Position numbers and translations under genes: made by a program. Shown in pieces: positions 23,551 through 35,930 of a DNA stretch of 64,000 bases (position 1 is the first letter of the stretch; each line of letters starts with the position of its first letter). A model generated the notes under the pieces. That model was not told the origin of the DNA. It ran no database searches and worked only from the letters and a program-made list of their open reading frames with translations. Origin of the DNA: Synaphobranchus kaupii (lineage: Eukaryota; Chordata; Actinopteri; Anguilliformes; Synaphobranchidae); the NCBI GenBank assembly GCA_029718625.1, contig CM056376.1:86904356-86968355 (forward strand). The letters are read 5' to 3'.

Positions 23551-23858
23551 AAGGGGAATGTCAAAAACAACATTAACCTTATTTAACAGATCATGGCGCA
23601 ACTGATTAATTCTCCCTTTGTGGCTGGCCAAAACTATTTCTGAACAGAAATATTTGCAGCAAAATGTGCAAATTTGGTAGAGGTATACGTCAAAATGATG
23701 TGTACCTCCACCCGTCCTCATTTTTGAAAAACTATAGTGGTTTCAGTGGGCGGGTAAGTTGAATTACAACTGTTACAACTACAGTATAAACAATATTAGC
23801 TGGCAAAGAGTTAGCTCTTCAAAGAGTTCTTAGCTAAGTTACCAGTTATTCCAGTACA

Positions 23859-24255
23859 ATGGCTTCCAACGATTTTGTGGACTATAGACTGGATGACGGC
23901 ACCTTCTGAGAAATTTAACTTAAAGGCTAGCGTTTTAAGCCCGAATATGTGGCGGAGGAGCCGAAGTCGTGAGCCCGCACCTTCTCAAGCTGTATCCAGA
24001 GTTGAATGTGCTGTTGACCTGGGACTGCCTCGGGTAAACGATGACGGGTGGTGTACGTGTGGTAACTGTGGTGCAATGCCAACTGAAATGGAAATGTTTG
24101 CTGCAATGAGTGGGACTGGGTCTCATTTGTAATCTGTGGAGCAAGAAACAGATGAAGAGGTTAGAGTCTGTCTGACTACACACCCTGATTTTGAACACCA
24201 CATGCATATGGGTGTTTTGGAGACATTCTTCTGGATCCCCAAACATGAACTGACG
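23859..24255 (+). pseudogene. broken copy of a P2X7-C-terminus-like cysteine-rich domain gene
   Basis: The translated stretch FKPEYVAEEPKS, then GWCTCGNC (24046 onwards) followed by AMPTE, then after a frameshift NVCCNEWDW, and finally TTHPDFEHHMHMGVLETFF matches the layout of proteins annotated in fish as 'P2X purinoceptor 7-like'. These resemble the zinc-binding intracellular C-terminal domain of P2X7 and exist in many dispersed copies. The ATG at 23859 opens a frame closed by a stop after about 16 codons. A frameshift near 24090 separates the CxCxxC part from the CC part. There is no channel domain. It is a decayed, probably transposed, copy and not a functional P2X receptor. Confidence 0.7.
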
Positions 24256-25114
24256 TAAGACACCCTGTTAGAGGACCAGGAGGAGAAATGTGTAAGTGTT
24301 GCAGACTTCTGGCTAGGCTATCATTAGCTAATATGTTTTCACTATACCAAAAGTAGATAAATGAAGGGCTGTGTTTTTCTAAATTAATGGCTGTATTTCG
24401 TCCTGTTTTTCTCTGGAAACTACAGCTAATGGTGGTGACATTTCTTTCAGTAGAACTGTAGTGGCTAGCTTGCCAGCGGGTAACGGTAGCCTCTCTCAAC
24501 GAACTGCTTCCAGGGCTAGTAGTAACACCCAGCCACTCTGGTTGTATTCAGTGCAGAGGAGGTTTCTCTAAGACAACAGGTGCAGCAGTGTGTCACCAAA
24601 AAAAAGAAAAAAAAGAACATGCATATCACACAATTACAAACATAGGCTTTCTTTAATATTGAATCATCACCACAACGACTTTCCCTAGATTTTTTTTTGT
24701 CTGCTTCACTGGACATGATTGGATAGTTGTGGATTATGACACGTTTTTCAGCCCACCTGTGAAGCACTGCCTCGTAAAGTATTTTGATCATACGTGCTCT
24801 TGTGCGTGTTCTCGTCCTGATGATTGACATAATCTCTAAAGATCCAGAACACAAGTTCAGCTGTCAGCAAGATATAATCATCTTCACAGCTAATTTTGAG
24901 TATAGCATTGCTCTGTTATTGTATTAGAGAGAGAGAGAGAAAGGGACCAAGAGAGAGATTTATTCAATTTTTATGGTTGTGCCATTATCAGTGGTGATGT
25001 GTATTGTAAATAGTTAAATTTTTTATCGGTGTTGTAGTGTTAATAGCTAGCTAATTGTTAACGTTGGCATTTAACTAATGTTAATTTAGCTGCATTTGAA
25101 AGAAAATTTAACCT
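24256..25114. other. sequence between two mobile-element-like remnants
   Basis: No coding signal recognised. It contains a short (GA)n at about 24926-24944. It may be intron or spacer of the same decayed element as the P2X7-like copy. Confidence 0.35.
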
Positions 25115-25369
25115 GTGGATGTAAACATTCTGGATCGGATTCTGCAGGAATCTTTTCGATCCTTAAACCGTGAAGAAAGATTGCAGGTGGATGGGTGGAT
25201 GGGAGACCGAAGCCTCCTATCAATTTTATCCAGTGAGTGGGCTTGCAAAGTCAGTGCTTTAACGGTAAATGCTCATGGTGGATTGGCTAACAGACAGCTT
25301 GCTAACGAATCGCATTGCTGGCCATGTGTGTTGTTTAAAGGATACTATTTCCACCATGCTGATCGGTAG
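25115..25369 (+). pseudogene. possible hAT/ZMYM1-like transposase N-terminal remnant
   Basis: The 84-codon frame contains ILQESFRSLNREERLQV and, near its end, CWPCVLFKG. In fish hAT-derived, ZMYM1-like proteins the same order occurs: a 'F..L...EKL.VK.LGRPTP' segment, then a zinc-finger-like segment ending in 'FCFPCLLF'. The middle part is not conserved and the rest of the transposase was not found, so this would be a small relic. The call rests on two short motifs only. Confidence 0.4.
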
Positions 25370-25473
25370 AATTAATAACTTTGTCATCTTTCTTTTTCGA
25401 GCTTTGGTAACCCAAGAGACCAGGAGTTCGTAAAAATAGGTCCAATCAAAAAATAACTTAATTATCCAAGTGT

Positions 25474-25614
25474 CATGGCTCTACAGTACTCCCATTTTAG
25501 GAGCATTTGCTCCTGAAATTTGAACTGGAAACATAATTTAGGAGCACATGTACAAATTGGAATTAGTGTGCTCCTACTTGCGCTCCTTAGGAAAAATGTT
25601 AGCGTAGAGCCCTG
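25474..25614. mobile_element. hAT-type miniature element, about 141 bp
   Basis: The left end catggctctacagtactccc and right end gcgtagagccctg are inverted (CA(T/G)GGCTCTAC). Inside, ggagcatttgctcc and ggagcacatg...gtgctcc repeat the 'GAGCAC' theme typical of a common teleost hAT miniature family with CAGGGCTCTA ends. Target duplications are not clean (ccaagtgt versus agtgtact), so the exact edges may be off by a few bases. Confidence 0.6.
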
Positions 25615-25790
25615 AGTGTACTGCTACAGGAGATGTTAAATTTTAATAATTTAGGCTACGTAACTTAATTTTGTCAGGTCTGTTAAAATTCATGTAAAAT
25701 CGAAGGAGCATGTCAGTGTAACCATGCAATTGAGTCTTTGAGAATTGATCATTTTATTGATGAAGGTGCACATATCCAATTGGCAAAGTG

Positions 25791-26420
25791 TTAGGTGTCG
25801 GTGGGGGAAGGACCCAAACGCAGGCAGGAGTATAAAAAAACCGAAGTTTAATAAAGGGCAAGGCAGCAATCCGAGGTAAACAGGCTGGGTCGAAAACCGG
25901 GGAGACAGGGCAACGGTATAAAGCACAGTCCAAAGAGTGGTCAAGGAACAGGCAGGGGTCAAACCGGGAAGGTACAGCAAAGGTACAAAAGCAGGATCCA
26001 AAACCAGGGTCGCGAGAACACAGGCAGGGGTCAAAACCGGTAAGGCAGAGGAGGAACAAAAACAAAACAAAACAGAAATAAAACAACAACAGGTAACGGA
26101 CGAGGGAAACAAAAAACTAGAAAACAGATACTAGGAATAAACAGAACAACTCGGGCGGAATCTCAGGAAAAAACCAGGCACCACAGAAGCAAAATATTTA
26201 GTACAAGCAACTTGCTAAGAACACTGAAATGACAAGGTATATATACACAGAGGGAGACAGACATAATGGGAATCAGGGAGGGGAGATTGCTCACAGGTGA
26301 GAACAGTGAGGGTTAACAGGGACCAATAAAACAATGACAGGGGAAACGTAAGACACGGACTGGAATACACAGACACAATGATAACAAACAGCCTGGAGTT
26401 AGCAGGGAAACAAGTGCACA
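25791..26420. repeat. unclassified dispersed repeat with iterated 'caggggtcaaaaccgg' motif
   Basis: The sequence is purine-rich and contains at least three variants of aggcaggggtcaaaaccgg (near 25885, 25950 and 26022) spaced about 70 bases apart, plus ccgaagtttaataaa near its start. Blocks of this type are seen repeatedly in fish genomes. I cannot assign it to an LTR, LINE or DNA family. Edges are approximate. Confidence 0.5.
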
Positions 26421-28017
26421 GCTCAGAGGGAAGGCACACGAAAGTGGACACGTGCAGAGAATGCGAAATCACAGATCGATACAGGGATAGGATAACGAGG
26501 AGGGAAATGACAGCTGCAGATAGAAACTCAAGATTAATTAGTAATGTTAGTAGTGAACTCTAGAACCCTAATGTTCGTAGGTTAGCTGGTTAGTATTATA
26601 TACATGTTAGTTTGTTAGCAGGTTAGTATTAAATCTAATCTAACAGTTAGTATGATTAGTACATTAGTATTATATACAAATATAAATAAAGCCAGAAGGA
26701 AGAAAACGAGATATACGAAATACAGAGGAAACCCGAATGTTCCCAAAATCACCCGAATAGTGCAATGACAAAGACAGGGAGTGGAATCTCAGAAAACATG
26801 GGAACGCGGACTGACAATCACGAGGGAAAAGAAATCAGGAAAATAATAACAAATAAAGAAATAAACAGACAGAATTACAGGATCCTAACACAAAGCGTAA
26901 CAAAATAACCATGAAATTCCCAAGAGGTTGATCGATGCGATTCTTGGGTCCTCATGAGTTGGCATTTAGGGGGCATAACGAGAGTGAAAATTCGGATAAC
27001 AGAGAAAACTACAGGGAGTTGACTGAAGTACCTTCCCGCTATGATGACGTTCAGGCTGCACACTTAAATTCTGTGTTCTCCTGGATGTCAAATGCCCTAT
27101 TCGCACTGCACTAGTAGGCTGGGGACCTCATGTGATTTAGGAATTAGCCTCCCCCCCCCCCGACGTCTGTGTTGCCTGCGGCGCATTCGCGCGGGATAGC
27201 CCAAACTCTGTCTGTATTTCACTCAAATTTACTTATGAAATCCCAAGGATTATCAACGGATACGACTGAAAAGTAACATTATTATACTTCCATATTCTCC
27301 GTTTTCAGTGTTATTTTTTGCCCATGTATAAGGCACAGTGTATGCAAATTGGTGGGTTGAAGGTGGCTACAGAGTTGGATAGGCTACAATTCCTTTCAAT
27401 TCAGTGACGTTAAATTCAGGAGTAGGCCTACATTTAAATAATTATGGCATAAAAACCGCACACAAAATGTCGTCAAAATTCATGTTAATAATTTCCATTA
27501 ATTTGTCATTGTATTATATCTGGTGTTATTCCTGTGAGAGAAGGCAGCTCAATTTAAATGGCACAGCCATAGTGACGATTTTTCAAGTAATTAAACCTGT
27601 TTAAAATGGGCCACCAGCTCTTTTCTGCCTACAGCTGGTCACCTGGCGTGGTCAGTGTTTAACAACTCAAAAATGGCCTAGCTCAATAGCATGGCAATAA
27701 CAGGGGTTCAGTTTTCACAGTGGAAAAATCAAAAAACAGGGGTGATGGTGGGTTTGCTTCACCAAAAATTCTGGTCAGCAGCCGCCACTGATTCAGTGGG
27801 AGTGGCAACCTGTTACTGGTGTTGTCTGATGCCCGCCCATAACCTGTAAGCACCTGGCTGTTGTAGTTCACAGTAAAGCAGGTACCTGCTACATGGACAG
27901 TAGTCTGGGGCTATATCTCTGCTCTCACTACAGGTAGAGTTGGCTGAGAGCTCGTTTTAATCAGGAGGACAGATACTCTTCTACAAATCAAACCAAATCT
28001 TTGGTGGAATTGAAATG
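26421..28017. other. non-coding sequence with old repeat traces
   Basis: 'gttagtatta' iterations occur at about 26580-26690 and a C11 run at about 27151-27161. A lone hAT-like terminus (cagccgccactg, ending 27790) suggests a further old element whose other end I could not find. No gene recognised. Confidence 0.4.
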
Positions 28018-28945
28018 TTTATTTTTATTTAACCTTTATTTTTATTATGTACAGGTAGTCCAATTGAGAACAAGATCTAATTTACAAGAAAGATCTGCAA
28101 ACAAATTAAAAAAACATAAAATTTTATAGACACATGTTAACATTCAGCAGTCAAACAGCTTACAGGGAAATCAAAGGAAACAAGTACATACACCAAGAAA
28201 ATCCATGTATTTTTTAAGGGAACAAGAGATTCTAACTTCAATGTTTTTTTTCCAATTCATTCCAACTCTGAGGGGCTAGTACTGAAAAGCAGTTTTGCCA
28301 AGCTCAGTGTTCGTATGTGTTGAAAAAGTCCTCAGACCTGGTATCATAGTTATTGAATTTAAAAGTAATTAAAGATGACAGATAATGGGGAAGTTTCATA
28401 AGTAGAGCCTTATAGGTAAACAAAATGGAATGTAGTTCCCTCCTCTTCATTAAAGAAGACCATCCTACTTTTCTGTACAAAACACAACGATGAGTGAGAA
28501 ATGTATCCCCGGTATTAAAACGCAATGCACTATGATAAACTGCATCAAGGGGCTTTAAAGTGGAGGAATGTACACATACAGAATGTCTCCATATTCAAAT
28601 ACAGACAGGGCAGTTGATTGTACAATAGGCTTCCTATTAGCAAAAGAGAAGCATGCTTTATTTCGGTACAAGAAACCAACTTTAGCTTTTAGCTTCTGAG
28701 ACAGATGTTCCCCTGTGAGTCTTAAAGGACAATCTACCATCCAGCCAAATCTTTTATATTTATAAGATTCTATATCAGTTTCAATTTGGGCACCAGTGTA
28801 TGTATATGAATGCAGACATTAGAAGTATTCCCCAATAGATTCCTTGAAAATAAAATACATTTTGTTTCATCAGAATTTAAAACAAGCTTGTAATTAATAA
28901 GAGTTAACTTCCTTTTAAAGGCGACAGAACAATGCCTTTACAATG
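28018..28945 (-). mobile_element. 5'-truncated LINE (reverse-transcriptase C-terminal part and 3' end)
   Basis: On the minus strand, translations recognisable as the end of a non-LTR retrotransposon reverse transcriptase run in order: INYKLVLNSDETKCILFSR, then LSQKLKAKVGFLYRNKACFS, ALSVFEYGDILY, then VGWSSLMKRRELHSILFTYK and ALLMKLPHYLSSL. The 3' end near 28020 carries the pyrimidine/T-rich 'ttatttaacctttatt' that in plus orientation resembles common fish LINE ends. It is similar to L2/Jockey-like elements; the clade is not certain. Frames are interrupted by a stop and shifts, and the upstream reverse transcriptase and ORF1 are absent. It is a dead-on-arrival or decayed copy. Confidence 0.85.
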
Positions 28946-29969
28946 GAGTTATTATAGGTCAGGCATCCCCTGCCTATTCGCCATGGGCCATCTCATGTTT
29001 ATTAATAAATGGATCTCGTCATAGTACAAAGTTTGATCTGACACATCAACTAAAACAATACATGGACTGACAGCAGTCTGGAGAGATATGCTCACAGAGT
29101 TCAGATGCTTCTTGGCTGCTTCATCGCTGCCAATCATTGGGTGTCAGGGAGATGACAGGCAGGTGAAGCAATAAAAGTGATGACAGAAGACAAGGCTCAT
29201 TACAGGACAGAGGGAGAGATAAGCTAATTGAAATGGGATACTGCGGTCATATAAATGTGAGAGGTAGGGGGACGCATGCCGCATGCATTTTTTTCACCCT
29301 CAAAATAAATCTTTAGCAAACTGGCTGAGATGAAATCCCAGTGCTAACAGCTGCATTTAAGTCACACTTAGAGTAAGCCTCTTAAATTACAAAATTCTTC
29401 AGTTGTGTGTGTGTGTGTGTGTGTGAGTGTGTGCGCGCATGGGTGTACTTGTGTGTGTCAAACCTGCCATTTAATTACCACTCCCTTGTACAAGTGCTGC
29501 ATAATTGAATTATTGCTGGGTATCAGTGTCTCTTAAAGGAGCCATAGTGCTAATGGCCAGTGTGTGACCACAGGAGATCATCCCACACAAAGGCACTCCT
29601 CCTGAGCACCAATTGAGCTCAACCACAGTGGGTGGAGCCAGAGAGGATGCCAGCCGCCACCAACTGCAAAGGGAGGCCTTGATGGACGACGTCGTAAAAA
29701 TGACCTTCAAAGTGTGTGGGCTGCAGTTTCCTACCAACGGTCTTTAATCTTGGATCTGAAAGGCTCCGGGAGGACGCCTCCTTCTAACTTTCTTTATTTC
29801 TTCCCTTCAGCCGCCTGCTTTTTAAAATCAGTCATATTGCCATATCTTATTCATTTCACTTACTGCACTGATGAAAATGTTTCATCAACAGATGAAGCCC
29901 CTTCATGTCCCCAATGCCGGATAGGGAAACCTTAGGAATATTAAAGAGGTTGTGATTTATCAGGGGGCT
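28946..29969. other. unique non-coding sequence
   Basis: No gene recognised. A short (GT)n occurs at 29404-29433. Confidence 0.4.
29404..29433. repeat. (GT)n microsatellite, short
   Basis: About 11 uninterrupted GT units, then an interrupted tail. Confidence 0.9.
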
Positions 29970-30215
29970 GGTATGCATAATAGGAATCAATGGCAAGTTA
30001 TTTTAAGGAAAAATTCTGGTTATTAAGCGAAGGAACATTAACAGGAGTTCATCTGTATCTAATGATTCATATTCAAATTAAATGTCAGGCTAGTCCAGAC
30101 AAGGCTGTGCATCATTCCTTGTCGAAGCCTGGCCATTTATCATGCTCACCACAAGCAGGTGTGGTTGGAGTACTGACGAGCTGCAGGGCCCTCTCACAGT
30201 CATGTGTTCCTACAG
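29970..30215. promoter_or_regulatory. candidate conserved non-coding element (by appearance only)
   Basis: Repeat-free block with RUNX-like motifs (accaca, tgtggtt near 30150-30165), an AT-hook-like centre and no coding signal. Suggestive only. Confidence 0.25.
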
Positions 30216-31299
30216 TATCTTAATGAGACGACTGACGGACCAATAGGAAGTCCGCACGGGGTGGCTGTCCGTCCATTAACGTGTGGAATAACAAAACCGA
30301 GTGCAATTCAGTTTTAGCCTTGATTGAAGAAGTCCCACATTACAGTGCAGTGCTATGAAGGAAACCAACAAGGCACAAGGCGTGGGTGCGCGTTTCGGTT
30401 TGGCTGCAAACCCCACTGTATGTATGTGTGCGTGTGTGTTCATACGTGTGCCTGCAGGGGTGTCTCTATGACGGTATTGGTGTACATTGAATCAGCACTT
30501 CATTTGCCACTGTTACATGCTCTAACTGAAAGCATATCAGAGAAGCTTACGCAATCTACTCTTTCATCTCAGCACTCTTGACACTCTTGTCTTCAGTGCG
30601 GGACTGACGCCATAGTCTTATTCATCAAGAAAAAAATACAAAAAGAAAGGGTCAAGGGCCAGTCATATTCATAAGAGGCATCTCAAAGATGGATCTTATG
30701 AATACAGGAGCAATAAACAACAAACAGTTCATAAAAATATATATATTTCAGCATCTCTGTGTCACATGACCCATACTTATTCATCTCTAAAACACAAGCT
30801 ATTAGTCACACAGAAGGCTGAAGGTCAATTATGTGCAACCTGCTACCTGGAAGCCATAGGGGGAGATGGGTAAAGGTTTCAGCAGTGTCCGTCACGTTGT
30901 GGCACATATAGCAGACGTACACCTATGAGCACCAGCACAAGGATGAGGGTTGGGGGGGGGGGGTTCTTTATTGGCACCATGTCTCTCATCGCCATGGCCG
31001 TTCCCTTGCCCCATCTCCCCGCAGACACAACTGTCACCTACGTCCATTACCAGCGTCCATTCAGGCCCTACCTGCCGGCCCAATGGACCCCTTGTTCTCC
31101 GAGGCTCCTCCCACAGAGTGGCCACTGCCTGCTGACCCCTAGCTCCGGCGCCCCCATTATTGTAATTACAAGACTGGAAGCACTGGAGACCGAGGCCCAC
31201 ATTATGGTCAATTAGAGCCGCCCATGTCCGACTCTGCCGGGGTTTGGATTACCCAGACGGGACGAGGGGGGACGGACGTGAGGCTCGGAGAGGGCCTTC
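30216..31299. other. unique non-coding sequence with a poly-G run
   Basis: A G13 run lies near 30950-30963. The segment 30980-31200 is C-rich. No gene recognised. Confidence 0.4.
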
Positions 31300-31560
31300 G
31301 CCTCTATTCATGCGTGCGGCCCCAAATAGACGGCCCTAATTTGTGCCTGTCACTGGGACATAATAAGGTCTGTGTCTTCAGATGCTAAACCCCCCATCTC
31401 AAAAGCACAGGTACCCCTGCTCTTGAAATATTTTCCCCCAATAGATATTTAATCAGAGTCGCGCAGGTATTTGTGAAAATATTAATTCTATAAGTATGAC
31501 ACAGGAGACCACCTCCATAATTTGCATTTGCAGCCAGGTGGTGTCAGCCTTTCTGCTGTC
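31300..31560. promoter_or_regulatory. candidate conserved non-coding element (by appearance only)
   Basis: Includes ccctaatttgtgcctgtcac, aatattaattctataag and aatttgcatttgcag, that is, homeodomain- and POU-like sites close together in unique sequence. No open frame of note. Confidence 0.3.
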
Positions 31561-33303
31561 TGTCTTCAGAGGGACATGGTCCAGCACAACATTACACCAT
31601 TAACACTTTGGGCCTTGCAACATAAACAATCATCCCTAATCCAAACTGAACCTGTACCTAAGATTATGGAATTCACAACCAATCACCTCTCTATGCAGGA
31701 ATGTGGGGTTGCAGTCCATAGTATTACAACTTCAGCACACAGCTGGAACGATGCTTCCATATCCTTACACAAGTCACCAAACCTGAACAGATTTCATTAA
31801 TATACACCTGTATAAATGATTGAATTTAAATAACCCTAAACTGGGGATCTCAAATTCCCTGAAGGTTTTAGTGGTTTTATTTCATTCAGTAAGTAATTTA
31901 GTGTGTGAACTCTTTAGTCAATCATTGATTTAAAATTAAGCACTTAAGTAGTGAAACACTGAAAATCAGGGCACTGTGACCCTCCAGGATTTGACTTTGA
32001 GATCAGTGCCCTAACTTAATGCATTTGAAAAGCAAATGAGCAAAATAATCTTACAAATGTAACATTTGGAGCTTTGTCCCTAGGCAGTGGCCTATATATT
32101 ATGTTTCCAACTGCCAGGTCACATGAAAATTCTTTGCAGTCAGAATATCTCTGCACTATCCTCATCAATCACTGTCACTATTCAAGGAATCTTCTCTGAC
32201 AAGGAAGATTAATTACTGGGACAGGTAAACACAACACATTATCATCATCATCGTCGTCATCATCTTCGTCTCCAGATCTCAAGATTCATTGCTATTGGCA
32301 CTATAACAGAATCTCCACTAAATCTGTGCTTTAGCAGACAAATGAAGATTTAGATCAGTACATCTTTGACACACTGTACTATATGTTATTGGAAGGTACA
32401 AGGTCACCTGTCCCTTAAAGGGTTTCGCAACTTGCTTTCTTTCTTTTTTTTTTTACAAAATTGAGGGGAAATGTGAAACATGTTCTTAAACATATACAGT
32501 GAATTCAACAGAAAGGAATTCTGAATATTGCACAAGAATCAAGGGGAAAATTAGTGTTCGAAAAATACGGTCATTTCTAAAACCGTACAGTAACCTGAGG
32601 GGGAAAATAAAGTTTTAAAATATTATTCACTCATCTTCGACATTCCATGCCTCCTGAACATTTTGTTGTACCCACATCAAATCATATCTGCAGTCTTACC
32701 AATGAGTTCTTTCAACTTATAGGGAGCAACAGGTTTATCATGTAATCACTCTGCTGATCTTCATAAGGACAGTAGAACTATCAGTTTCGTGCTTAACTCA
32801 ACAGTCAGCACGTGTCGATAGTATCATAACCATTCAATTCTCTGCTCTGCTTCACCAAACGTATGAAAACATCCCGCTGGCGTGCTGCTGTGAGGTGAAA
32901 GGGTCAGGAGAGTCCTTTGGGTGATTTTTCGACTTTTTTCCAGGGCCGTTTGTCATTGTTCGCGCCTCCCAACAGAATGAAGAGGAGAAAATGCACGCAT
33001 GCTATCGACCAATCTACTCGACAAGGTTCAGGACAAGTTCATCGTCTCCCACTCAATCGGCAAAGTTTTAACGTTTTCAACGCGGCACATTCAGAAACTC
33101 CGCACACACGTCAAGATAATGTTCTTCCTCACGTACTCATAGGGGAGTTCCTAGTTCTGTAATGTACAATTTCTACATTTAAAATTCACTGCTGAAACAA
33201 ACGAGTGAGAATATTATAGTTTTGCAGCATACATAATGTGTTGCTAAAGATCTGAGACAGGCACATGATAAAATATTAACAGACAGTTAGTCTTGCCTCC
33301 AGA
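31561..33303. other. unique non-coding sequence
   Basis: No gene recognised. An imperfect (ATC)n-like stretch lies at about 32242-32270. Confidence 0.4.
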
Positions 33304-33446
33304 ATGTACACTGTAATGAATTAAGCATTACTTGAGAAGAAATGCTTAAAATAAGCAAGATTATCTGCTAAGAAAATTAATCTTAAAACTAGAAATAATT
33401 TTTATTAAAGTTTATATCCATTAAGATTAAATTCTGTAGTGTGCAT
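33304..33446. mobile_element. possible miniature inverted-repeat element, about 143 bp
   Basis: The left end atgtacactgtaatgaatta and right end aaattctgtagtgtgcat are imperfect inverses. The interior repeats aagcatt/aatgctt and gcttaaaataagc. Elements starting with 'acactgtaa' are common in fish, but no clean target duplication was found. Confidence 0.4.
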
Positions 33447-35720
33447 GTGATAATTGATGTCCATTTCTGACAACTCTGAGTACACTTCTTCAACTAAGGG
33501 CCTCTTAAACTTATGACACATCATTATTTTATTTTATTACATAGTACATTATCATCAAATGTATTCCTATTAAATATTATTGTTTTTATTGTATTTATAC
33601 AGATTGGGGTTGATGTGAAAACTAGGTCATCTACGTATGCATCTACCACACCGAAACCAATCCTACTGTAAATTTTGTCATAACTATTACATTCAAGATT
33701 GCCAAAGTTAGTTTGTTTTTGCACTCATCAATTGTTGCTTATACTTTTCTAAATGCTAAGTATGCTTAGCCAATAATTGAAAATGTAATTGAAGAAAGCT
33801 GTTCACATCCTTGGGTAATGGTGTGCATCCCAAGGCCATTCAGTAACACATACAATCTTTCCTCTGGGATTAACTAAACTGAGGCAGGCTTCAGATGAGG
33901 AACTGAATTCGCAGGGACATGAGCACCTTAGAACTGCATTTTGATACGATCGATCTATCCTGTCTTTATGGACTCAGCAGGCCTTATCGGCCGGGCCCAT
34001 ACAATACGCTGCTCCACAGGTCTTCAGTAAGAGAGCTTCAAACACACGCATGCACACGCGTGCATGCGAGTAACTGGTTATGACTCTGGTTCATCAAACC
34101 CCTGTAACAACGTCATAACATTGTATCAACAATGTGACAAAAACGCTGCGGATCAGGTAGATTCAAACCGTGGTACAGATGAGCGGAAGAGTTGCAATGG
34201 GGGGGAACTTTCTCCACGGGTACTGCGGTGTTGGGGGGGCATCGGAGATTTGTGATGGTGATCTGGTGTGGGGGTAGTTGAAGGGTGTATGTGTGTGTGT
34301 GTGGGGGGGGGGGAGTCATTTACAGATACACGGCGTTATCTCCTACAGAGGTGTGGAGGAAGCAGATTAACAAGTCTGGTGGATGTACACTGTCCAGGCC
34401 ATAAGAATGGGGGAAAAAACGCTACAGTGGCGTTGTTGTTGCAAAATCCCTCTTTCAAACACTGATAAGGAAACAACGTATTTATATCCTCCAGGGGTAC
34501 AGATACCGAAGCAGCAAAGGCTGGCGGACAGATCAACTCAAATGAATACCAATGGCAAGAATAGAGGATATCCCTTTGGGTTGTATATCTAGAGTTTCTT
34601 TTTATTACGATCTCTATAAAAAAAAAAAATATGCATTGGAAATATGAGCTTAATATATGGTAATACTGTGTAAACACACAGATCCAAAAGCCATTTTGGA
34701 GAATGTATCGACTTGAGCATTCAAAGCTTTAATGATTGATCTTCAAACTCAACAGTAGGCCCCAGAGCATATTTATCTTGTTGAAAAGAAAATGACAAAA
34801 ATGTAAAACTCTGCACCAATATTCCAGGGGAAATGAATGACTGCTACAGCCGGGGAAGCTTTTCAAGCGCACACACACTTTATTATTTTTTTTATTACAA
34901 TTGAAACTGAGGAAATGGGTGGGGAAGCCCAGTTTCCACTGCTTAGAATCTGAGAGTTCACATATATGTAAGTGTGAAAACACACCTGACCACCAAAACT
35001 GGCACGCCTGAATGTGAACCAATGGTTTTCCAACCTTCCTCCTTTGTGAAAAGGAATTAAATATGTTCAATGAAACCAAATATATTATACCAAACATGGT
35101 ATGAGCCCTAGACAATATGTAATGAACAAAGAACAGATAGTTATGACTGTTGCACAACATCTTTTTAAAAGGCACAGTATGTCTTTCACAATAAAGTAAA
35201 GACATCGATAGGCAAGTGTTTGTGCAGTGATACCTGAAGTACATTTTAATTTCATGCCGTATATAGGAAATGAAACCTATTTTGAAAGACCTGTTTGGGT
35301 GGACATCTCTCATTATATCCAGTTTGCCTGTGAATATATCTCCAGACTCCTTGTAAGACAGACACTGACAGAGAATGAACTGCATTTAAGTTAATGAGAT
35401 ACAGTGCCTGGGGGAAGAAGGATTTGTGAGCCCTTTGTAAGTATTGTTGCTGCACACTTACAAGGCTGAAGGTTTTTCTGTGTGTGAATGCATGATAGAT
35501 CATTTAATTGAAAACAATGTTTTTTCCCCTCTCTCAGTCCTGCCAAAATCTGTCACCTGGACACCCATCCCAATTTCAGGCATCGCTGGGGTCAAATATG
35601 ATTAAACTTGCAGTTTCAAAAACAAAACCCACACAATTGAGAATAAAGGATCCATTCATTCCACATGTCTTCCTTGTGTAAGCCTCATGCTTTGAAAACA
35701 TGACGAGTCATACCCAGCAC
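33447..35720. other. unique non-coding sequence
   Basis: No gene recognised in 2.3 kb. The 218-codon minus frame at 34729-35385 has low complexity of domains and AT-rich chance character. A GT/poly-G stretch lies at about 34289-34313. Confidence 0.4.
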
Positions 35721-35930
35721 CAACTACACACTCTGGCACTAAACTTACACAACATAATAACACAACATACTCAGGCCATAATAACCCAATACACTCAGGT
35801 CCTAAAAACCCAAACACTCTGGCCGTAAAACCCTATACACTCAGGTCACACATACACACTGCCCCAATAACCTGCACACTTAGCCCCTAATAACCCACAC
35901 AGCCCCTAAGAACCCACAAGCCCCAAAGAA
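35721..35930. repeat. degenerate minisatellite, unit about 20-24 bp
   Basis: Successive units of the type actcaggycataataaccca(ac) can be followed at about 35769, 35793, 35816 and 35839. They become shorter and C-richer to the right (gcccctaataacccacac, gcccctaagaacccac). About 8-9 diverged copies are visible. Confidence 0.75.

Noticed and set aside
34729..35385. 218-codon minus-strand frame
   Set aside because: No domain, no supporting splice or promoter pattern; AT-rich chance frame.
35721..35930. CRISPR-like array
   Set aside because: The repeat is a degenerate minisatellite without conserved repeats and unique spacers, in a vertebrate genome.
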